A program made the translations under genes and the position numbers. Under the pieces are notes generated by a model, which was not told the DNA's origin, did not search any database, and saw only the letters and a list, made by a program, of their open reading frames with translations. From assembly GCA_947253595.1 (NCBI GenBank), contig CAMXZR010000027.1:1-17335 (forward strand): DNA of 17,335 nucleotides. The letters are read 5' to 3'. The stretch is from an uncultured Olsenella sp. (GTDB lineage: Bacteria; Actinomycetota; Coriobacteriia; Coriobacteriales; Atopobiaceae). This document shows, one piece after another, positions 6,926 through 12,487 of the stretch (the first letter of the stretch is position 1; each line of letters opens with the position of its first letter).

Positions 6926-7450
6926 TTGCACTCGCGCTACAGAGCCATAGCCCGTGTGGAGAAGACGCACGGCAAGAGGGGGGAGGTCGTGACGGTTTCC
7001 GTTCACGGCCTTCCTCATCTGCTACGCGAGGGGCTCGTGACCCACGTCGTGCCCCCGCGGCTCAGGGGGCCTCGCGAGGTCCGCGTGCTCTCTGCCGACG
7101 AGGGCCGCAACGGCCAGCTCGTCTCCCTGGAGGGGGTGGATGACATCGACGCCGCCTCAAGGCTTGTGGGAAGGCTCCTCCTCGCGCGCGTGGAGGACCT
7201 TCCGGATGACTTTGCGCTCCACGACGCCGACGCGCTCGTGGGCCGCGCGGTCACCGATGCCAAGGCGGGGTTCCTGGGCACCATAGCCAAACTCATGCGC
7301 GGCCCCGCGAACGACGTGTGGGTGATTGACGGGGGCCCCTGCGGGGAGGTCCTCCTTCCGGTGGTCGATTCCGTCGTCCGGGAACTCCCCGCCAGGGGAG
7401 AGATACTCGTGAACGCGCCCGAGGGGCTTCTGGGGGAGGGAATGAAGTGA
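6926..7450 (+). CDS. rimM: Ribosome maturation factor RimM
   Basis: RimM binds uS19 and helps mature the 30S head. The N-terminal beta-barrel region reads YRAIARVEKTHGKRGEVVTVSV, followed by LEGVDDIDAASRLVGRLLLA. A C-terminal PRC-barrel-like part contains DADALVGRAV, GPANDVWVIDG, EVLLPVVDSVV and the family end EGLL. It is 174 aa. A TTG at 6926 is the chosen start, with GGGATAGG just upstream across the khpA stop. Starting at the next GTG (6956) would cut into the conserved N-terminus. Its last codons overlap trmD. Confidence 0.93.
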   Translation: MHSRYRAIARVEKTHGKRGEVVTVSVHGLPHLLREGLVTHVVPPRLRGPREVRVLSADEGRNGQLVSLEGVDDIDAASRLVGRLLLARVEDLPDDFALHDADALVGRAVTDAKAGFLGTIAKLMRGPANDVWVIDGGPCGEVLLPVVDSVVRELPARGEILVNAPEGLLGEGMK

Positions 7451-8196
7451 GGTTCGAGACGCTCTCGGTCTTTCCGGACCTGTTCGCACCCTACCTCGGC
7501 GCCTCCATCATGGGGCGCGCCCAGGCGAGGAACGTCTTCGAGTTCGAGTCCTTCGACCTGCGCGACTGGACGTACGACCGCCACCGCACGGTCGACGACG
7601 CGCCGTTTGGGGGAGGCCAGGGCATGCTCATGAAGCCCGCCCCGATCTTCGAGGCCGTGCGGGACATCGCCGCAAGGCGGCCCGCCCGCCCACACGTCGT
7701 GTTCTTCACCCCCTGCGGGCGGCGCTACGACGAGTCGGTCGCCGAGCGCCTCTCGCACGAGGAGAGGGTCCTTCTGGTCTGCGGTCGCTACGAGGGAATG
7801 GACGAGCGCGTCTACGAGCTCGCGGACGAGCGCATCTCGCTGGGGGACTACGTCCTCACCGGCGGGGAGCTCGCGGCGCTCGTGGTCATAGACTCCGTGG
7901 TGCGCCTCCTTCCCGGAGCCCTGGGCGACGAGATGAGCGCACGGGACGAGTCCTTCTCGGACGGCCTCCTGGAGTACGCCCAGTACACCCGTCCCGCAGA
8001 ATACGAGGGCAGGGAAGTGCCCGAGGTCCTTCTCTCCGGGGACCACGCCGCCGTGGAGACCTGGAGGCGCAGGAGCTCCGTGGAGCGGACGGCGCTCTGG
8101 AGGCCCGACCTCCTGGGCTCCGCCGACCTCACGGACGAGGAGCGATCGCTCGCCCGCGAGCTGATGGCGCGGGCACCCGAGGAAGGGAGGGCCTGA
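7447..8196 (+). CDS. trmD: tRNA (guanine-N1)-methyltransferase TrmD
   Basis: TrmD methylates G37 of tRNAs next to the anticodon using S-adenosylmethionine and prevents +1 frameshifting. It is a knotted SPOUT enzyme. Signatures are DDAPFGGGQGMLMKPAPI, LLVCGRYEGMDERVYE and ISLGDYVLTGGELAALVV, the last two forming the AdoMet-binding knot. Length is 249 aa, normal. It starts with GTG overlapping the rimM stop (GTGA), with GGGAGGGA upstream. Its TGA stop shares a base with the ATG of lepB. Ribosomal protein bL19 (rplS), which usually follows trmD, is not here. Confidence 0.96.
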   Translation: MRFETLSVFPDLFAPYLGASIMGRAQARNVFEFESFDLRDWTYDRHRTVDDAPFGGGQGMLMKPAPIFEAVRDIAARRPARPHVVFFTPCGRRYDESVAERLSHEERVLLVCGRYEGMDERVYELADERISLGDYVLTGGELAALVVIDSVVRLLPGALGDEMSARDESFSDGLLEYAQYTRPAEYEGREVPEVLLSGDHAAVETWRRRSSVERTALWRPDLLGSADLTDEERSLARELMARAPEEGRA

Positions 8197-8756
8197 TGGG
8201 TTGGGAACGGGGACACCGCATCCCCCTTGCGCTGGAGCTCCTCCTCTGCGTCTTCGCCGGGCTGGGCATAGCCGTCCTCATCCGCAGCTACGTGGCGGAG
8301 TTCTACCTCGTTCCCTCGGGCTCGATGCTCGAGACCATCCACGAGGGGGACCGTCTGCTGGGAGAGAAGCTGAGCCTGCGCGCGAGCACTCCCAAGGCGG
8401 GCGACGTCGTCACTTTCGACGACCCGGACGACCCCGGGACGACCCTCATCAAGCGCGTCGTCGCCGTCGGCGGGCAGACCGTGGAGCTTCGGGACGGTGC
8501 GGTCTGGGTCGACGGGCGGGCCCTCGACGAGCCGTACGTGCAGGGAAGGCCGAGCTATCCCCTGCAGCAGCACTCGCGGCTCCTGGACGCGGACGTCAGG
8601 TATCCCTTCGTCGTTCCCGAGGGATGCATCTGGGTCATGGGAGACAACCGCACCAACTCGCTCGACTCGCGCTACTTCGGCGCGGTGAGCGTTGGGAGCG
8701 TCACCTCGAGGGGCCTCTTCATCTACTGGCCCCTCACGGACGCGCGCTGGCTCTAG
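8196..8756 (+). CDS. lepB: Signal peptidase I
   Basis: This membrane serine protease removes signal peptides from exported proteins. One N-terminal membrane segment (about residues 10-31) is followed by the catalytic domain. The Ser-Lys pair is Ser43 in VPSGSMLETI and Lys86 in LIKRVVAVGG, with the box GDNRTNSLDSRYFG at 149-162. Length is 186 aa, similar to Gram-positive enzymes. The start overlaps the trmD stop (TGATG), with GGAAGGGAGG upstream. Placement of lepB after trmD is seen in many Gram-positives, normally with rplS between them. Confidence 0.95.
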   Translation: MGWERGHRIPLALELLLCVFAGLGIAVLIRSYVAEFYLVPSGSMLETIHEGDRLLGEKLSLRASTPKAGDVVTFDDPDDPGTTLIKRVVAVGGQTVELRDGAVWVDGRALDEPYVQGRPSYPLQQHSRLLDADVRYPFVVPEGCIWVMGDNRTNSLDSRYFGAVSVGSVTSRGLFIYWPLTDARWL

Positions 8757-8794
8757 GGCCGGCCGCGCATGGCATCGAAGAGAGAGGCGAAGGC

Positions 8795-9703
8795 ATGAAC
8801 GAGAAGGCGTTGACCTTCCAGGACATGATCCTGGCTCTTGAGCACTACTGGGCGGGGAAGGGCTGCACCGTCATGCAGCCCTACGACAGCGAGGTCGGCG
8901 CAGGCACCTTCCACACCGCGACCACGCTGCGCTCGCTTGGTCCCGGATCCTGGAGGACCTGCTACCCCCAGCCCTGCCGCCGTCCCGCAGACGGGCGCTA
9001 CGGCGAGAACCCCAACCGCATGCAGCACTACTACCAGTTCCAGGTGCTCATGAAGCCTTCGCCCGCCGACTCGCAGGAGCTCTACCTGGGATCGCTGAGC
9101 GCGATCGGGCTCGACCCCAGCAGGCACGACGTCCGCTTCGTCGAGGACGACTGGGAGAGCCCTACCCTCGGCGCCTGGGGGCTGGGCTGGGAGGTCTGGC
9201 TCAACGGCATGGAGGTCACCCAGTTCACCTACTTCCAGCAGGTGGGCGGCATCGAGGTCGATCCAGTCCCGGTCGAGATAACCTACGGCCTCGAGCGCAT
9301 CGCCATGTACGCCCAGGGCGTAAACTCGGTGTACGACCTGGTGTGGAGCTACCTGCCCGATGGGACGCCCATGACCTACGGGGATGTCTTCCTCGAGAAC
9401 GAGAAGGAGTTCAGCGCCTACAACTTCGAGGTCGCCAACGTAGAGATGATGCGGCAGAAGTTCGACGACTACGAGGCCGAGTGCCACTCCTGCCTCGATG
9501 CGAGGCTCCCGCTTCCCGCCTATGACTGCGTAATGAAATGCAGCCACGCCTTCAACCTCCTCGACAGCCGCGGTGCTCTCTCGGCCGTCGAGCGCGCGAA
9601 CTACATCCTGCGCGTCCGCACCATCGCCAAGGCCTGCTGCGAGGCCTACCTCGCCGAGGTAGCCGCGAAGGACGCAACCGACCAGAAGGGTGAGGTGGCC
9701 TAG
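8795..9703 (+). CDS. glyQ: Glycyl-tRNA synthetase alpha subunit
   Basis: The alpha subunit holds the class II active site for glycine activation in the tetrameric GlyRS. Conserved stretches include LTFQDMILALEHYWAGKGC, GTFHTATTLRSLGP, YPQPCRRPADGRYGENPNR, HYYQFQVLMKPSP and GWEVWLNGMEVTQFTYFQQ. Length is 302 aa, as expected. The ATG at 8795 is preceded by GAGAGGCGAAGG and matches the family N-terminus; the longer open frame before it lies over lepB. It is 38 bp after lepB and joined directly to glyS. Confidence 0.97.
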   Translation: MNEKALTFQDMILALEHYWAGKGCTVMQPYDSEVGAGTFHTATTLRSLGPGSWRTCYPQPCRRPADGRYGENPNRMQHYYQFQVLMKPSPADSQELYLGSLSAIGLDPSRHDVRFVEDDWESPTLGAWGLGWEVWLNGMEVTQFTYFQQVGGIEVDPVPVEITYGLERIAMYAQGVNSVYDLVWSYLPDGTPMTYGDVFLENEKEFSAYNFEVANVEMMRQKFDDYEAECHSCLDARLPLPAYDCVMKCSHAFNLLDSRGALSAVERANYILRVRTIAKACCEAYLAEVAAKDATDQKGEVA

Positions 9704-11800
9704 ATGGCACAGATGCGTGACTTCCTGCTCGAGATCGGCTGTGAGGAGATGCCCTCCGCGCCCCTCATCAGCGCGACCCGGCAGCTCGGGGAGCTCGTTG
9801 GGAGGGGCCTCGACGAGGCGGGCCTGACCCATGGCGAGGTCCGTTCCTGCTCGACCCCCCGTCGCCTCAGCGTCATCGTCCGCGATGTCGCCGTACAGAC
9901 CGAGGAGGTCCACGAGGTCAGGCGCGGTCCCGCGGCGAACATCGCCTTCGGTGCCGATGGCACCCCGACCAAGGCCGCGCAGGGCTTCGCGCGCAAGCTG
10001 GGGCTCTCGGCGGAGCAGCTCGCGCGCCGCGTCGACGCAGACGGCCGCGAGTACGTCTTTGCGGAGAAGAGCGTCCCCTCTCGCCCAGCGCCCCCCCTCC
10101 TCTCGGAGCTCTCCGAGCATGTGATTGCCTCCCTCGAGTGGCCTAACTACCGCAGCCAACGCTGGGGCAGCGAGCATGCGGCCTTCGTCAGGCCCATACG
10201 TTGGATCTGCTGCCTCTTCGGCGAGGACGTCGTTCCCGTGCGCTATGCCGACGTGACGAGCTCCAACGCCACGCGCGGCCACAGGGTCCTGGGCCCCGGC
10301 GAGCACGTCGTGCCCAGCCCCGCGCAGTACGAGTCGGTTCTCGAGTCGGCCGGCGTCCTTCTCGAGGACCGCAGGCGCGAGGTCATCCTGGGGGGCGTGC
10401 GCAGGGTCGGGGAGGAGCGCGGCGGCGCCCGGGTCGACACGCCCAAGAAGGTCCTAGACGAGGTCGTCAACCTTTGCGAGTGGCCCACCGTGCTCGTGGG
10501 CACCTTCGACGAGGAGTTCCTCCGCGTCCCCCACGAGATCATCTGCGAGTCCATGCTCTCAAACCAGCGCTACTTCCCGATTTATGATGCGTCGGGTGAG
10601 CTCACCAGGGAGTTCGTCGTAGTCTCCAACACCGCTCCCGAGAACTCCGCCCGGGTGGTGGACGGCAACGAGCGCGTGGTGCGTGCCCGCCTAGACGACG
10701 CGAAGTTCTTCTACGAGGAGGATCTCAAGCACCCGCTCGAGTACTACGTCGAGCGTCTGTCCAGCGTCGTCTTCCAGGAGAAGCTGGGAACCGTGCTCCA
10801 GAAGACTGAGCGCATGGAGGCCCTTGCGCCCGAGGTGGCCCGCGAGGCGGGCCTGGGAGGCGACCGCGCGGCGCTCGCAGGTCGCGCGGCGCACCTGGCC
10901 AAGGCCGACCTCGTCACGCAGGCCGTGGTCGAGTTCACGAGCCAGCAGGGCGCCATGGGTGGCTACTACGCGCAGGCGGCGGGGGAGGACGTCGAGGTGT
11001 CGGACGCCATCCGCGAACACTACCGTCCGCGCTTCGCCGGGGACGAGCTCCCCTCGGGCGAGGTGGGCAAGGTAGTGGCCGTGGCGGACAAGCTCGATAC
11101 CATCTGCGGCATCTTCGCCATCGACGAGCCTCCGACTGGCTCCTCCGACCCCTTCGCGGTCCGTCGCGCCGCCATTGGCGTAATCGCCCTGCTGCGCACC
11201 CTTCCCGCAGTCTCGCTCCGCAGGCTCATCGACCTCTCCCTCGGGGCGTACCAGGCACAGGGCCTCGAGTTCGACCCCAAGGCGGTGGCCGCCAAGGTTG
11301 TCGGCTTCTTCGCCGGCCGCCTTGCCGCCATCGCGCGCGACGACAAGGTCTCGGTCGACGTCATCGAGGCCATCTCCTCCGTGGGAGTGATCGACCCCTC
11401 CGAGTTTCTCGCCCGCGCGCATGCACTCGAGGACGCCCGCGCCAGCCAGCCCGAGCTCTTCGATGACCTTGCCACGGCCTACGCCCGTGCCGCGCACCTC
11501 GGGGACGCGAGCCTGGGGCGCGAGGTCGACAGCTCGCTTCTGGGCGAGGCCGAGCTCCGTCTCCTCTCCGCCTGCAAGGAAGGCGAAAGGAATGTGGAGA
11601 AGTTCCTCTCCCAGAGGGACTTCGAGGGGGCCTGCAAGGCTCTCGCCGAACTAAGAGAGCCAATTGACCGATTCTTTGCTGACGTCCTGGTTATGGACGA
11701 GGACACTCTGGTAAGAGAGAACAGGCTGCGCCTTCTCAACCGCTTCGCCGGCGTCTTCTCCGACGTGGCGAACATTGGCGCGCTCTCTCGCAGGAAGTAG
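9704..11800 (+). CDS. glyS: Glycyl-tRNA synthetase beta subunit
   Basis: The beta subunit recognises tRNA(Gly) and is needed for charging by the alpha/beta tetramer. The N-terminus MRDFLLEIGCEEMPSAPL and the blocks RGPAANIAFGADGTPTKAA, FVRPIRWICCLFG, SMLSNQRYFPI, NERVVRARLDDAKFFYEEDL, QGAMGGYYAQ and VADKLDTICGIFA are family hallmarks. An anticodon-binding DALR-like helical domain ends the protein (CKALAELREPIDRFFADVLVMDED). Length is 698 aa, complete. The ATG directly follows the glyQ stop, with GGTGAGGTGG inside the end of glyQ, so the pair is translationally coupled. It is the last gene of the rpsP operon before a 68-bp gap. Confidence 0.97.
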   Translation: MAQMRDFLLEIGCEEMPSAPLISATRQLGELVGRGLDEAGLTHGEVRSCSTPRRLSVIVRDVAVQTEEVHEVRRGPAANIAFGADGTPTKAAQGFARKLGLSAEQLARRVDADGREYVFAEKSVPSRPAPPLLSELSEHVIASLEWPNYRSQRWGSEHAAFVRPIRWICCLFGEDVVPVRYADVTSSNATRGHRVLGPGEHVVPSPAQYESVLESAGVLLEDRRREVILGGVRRVGEERGGARVDTPKKVLDEVVNLCEWPTVLVGTFDEEFLRVPHEIICESMLSNQRYFPIYDASGELTREFVVVSNTAPENSARVVDGNERVVRARLDDAKFFYEEDLKHPLEYYVERLSSVVFQEKLGTVLQKTERMEALAPEVAREAGLGGDRAALAGRAAHLAKADLVTQAVVEFTSQQGAMGGYYAQAAGEDVEVSDAIREHYRPRFAGDELPSGEVGKVVAVADKLDTICGIFAIDEPPTGSSDPFAVRRAAIGVIALLRTLPAVSLRRLIDLSLGAYQAQGLEFDPKAVAAKVVGFFAGRLAAIARDDKVSVDVIEAISSVGVIDPSEFLARAHALEDARASQPELFDDLATAYARAAHLGDASLGREVDSSLLGEAELRLLSACKEGERNVEKFLSQRDFEGACKALAELREPIDRFFADVLVMDEDTLVRENRLRLLNRFAGVFSDVANIGALSRRK

Positions 11801-11806
11801 GCAAGG

Positions 11807-11834
11807 CCCCGCCCCGGCGGAGGTCGAGGCGGGG
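11807..11834 (+). terminator. Weak hairpin after glyS
   Basis: CCCCGCC (11807-11813) pairs with GGCGGGG (11828-11834), a 7-bp GC stem with a 14-base loop, 7 bp after the glyS stop. There is no T-run. It could pause or partly stop transcription, or the PPSR-like gene may be read through from glyS. Confidence 0.3.
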
Positions 11835-11868
11835 TGCTAGAGGGCCCCATAGACAGGGAGGCAGGCCC

Positions 11869-12273
11869 ATGGCCGAAGACAGATTCGACGACCCGCTGGT
11901 GTTCGACGAAGTCACGCCCATCGTTTTCGTCATCTCGGACGCTCGTGGCAAGACCGCCGCAGGTGTGGTGGAGGCGGCGGCGGACCAGTTCGGTGACGAT
12001 GCCGTCATTATCAAGACCCTCAGCAACGTCAACTCGGCAGAGATGGTGAGCGACTACCTCAACAAGAACCTCGACGAGGACGTCCCCATCGCGGTGTTCC
12101 ACACCATCGTGGACCGCAACCTTCGTCGCGACATCCGCCGCGAGCTGGACAAGAGGGGCATTCCCTCGATTGACCTGCTGGGACCCGCCATCACCGTCAT
12201 CTCGACCCTGACCGGGGAGGAGCCCCACTACCAGGCCGGCCGCCGCTCCAGGACCGAGGTGCACGAGGCGTAA
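11869..12273 (+). CDS. Half-length PPSR-like protein (PPDK regulator family, N-terminal part only)
   Basis: The family (DUF299, kinase/pyrophosphorylase) adds and removes phosphate on the active-site threonine of PPDK or PEP synthase. This protein matches the N-terminal half: VFVISDARGKTAAGVVEAAADQF (for the usual VSDSTGETA), VFHTIVDRNLRRDIRREL, and IPSIDLLGPAITVISTLTGEEP. It then ends after HYQAGRRSRTEVHEA. Normal members are about 270 aa; this one is 134 aa and lacks the C-terminal half with the GVSRTSKTPLS P-loop. No remnant of that half is found in any frame downstream. The start is well supported by AGGGAGG seven bases away, and the codon pattern is healthy to the TAA. It lies 214 bp upstream of ppdK, its expected target. 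It is either a natural short form or a fixed truncation; kinase activity is doubtful. Confidence 0.8.
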   Translation: MAEDRFDDPLVFDEVTPIVFVISDARGKTAAGVVEAAADQFGDDAVIIKTLSNVNSAEMVSDYLNKNLDEDVPIAVFHTIVDRNLRRDIRRELDKRGIPSIDLLGPAITVISTLTGEEPHYQAGRRSRTEVHEA

Positions 12274-12353
12274 AAACATTTCCAGTATATGACAAACGCA
12301 TTTATGCCCTGGCCTCCAATCTATGGAAGGCTGATTTGCTTCGATGATTGGAT

Positions 12354-12373
12354 GAGCATGCATATGCATGCTC
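12354..12373. promoter_or_regulatory. Perfect 20-bp palindrome upstream of ppdK
   Basis: GAGCATGCATATGCATGCTC equals its own reverse complement over all 20 bases. It lies 114 bp before the ppdK start and ends 7 bases before a -10-like TAGAAT, so it covers the place where a -35 box would be. A weaker related sequence, GCATTTATGC, lies at 12298-12307. Its position suggests an operator for a dimeric regulator; the protein is unknown. Confidence 0.55.
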
Positions 12374-12380
12374 TGCTCGA

Positions 12381-12386
12381 TAGAAT
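12381..12386 (+). promoter_or_regulatory. Candidate -10 box for ppdK
   Basis: TAGAAT matches TATAAT at five of six positions. No good -35 hexamer is found 16-18 bases upstream; that interval falls in the 20-bp palindrome. Such a promoter would need an activator or be repressed by a factor bound there. Transcription would start near 12393. Confidence 0.4.
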
Positions 12387-12404
12387 AACTCTGTGTTAGT
12401 GAGG

Positions 12405-12437
12405 ACACCTGCCGTTTTCGCGCGCAGGTGTTCTTTT
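12405..12437 (+). terminator. Terminator-like hairpin in the ppdK leader
   Basis: ACACCTGC (12405-12412) pairs perfectly with GCAGGTGT (12424-12431), with an 11-base loop. TTCTTTT (12431-12437) follows directly. This is the best intrinsic-terminator shape in the window. It ends 50 bp before ppdK with no evident promoter after it. It may end the upstream transcript or act as an attenuator for ppdK. Confidence 0.6.
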
Positions 12438-12487
12438 GGAAAGGGCCGGGTCCCCCGCGCCCAAGGATGACCTTTTGAAGGAGTGCT

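Noticed and set aside
8201..8794. N-terminal extension of glyQ reading through lepB
   Set aside because: The extra 198 residues are an out-of-frame reading of lepB. GlyQ homology begins at the ATG at 8795, which has its own ribosome-binding site.
8753..10306. A long minus-strand open frame opposite glyQ and glyS
   Set aside because: It lies antisense to two clearly conserved synthetase genes and shows shadow composition, with no motif.
12274..12396. Continuation of the PPSR reading frame past its TAA
   Set aside because: The 40 codons after the stop show no PPSR similarity and lack the GC-rich codon pattern, so simple stop-codon read-through does not restore the missing half.
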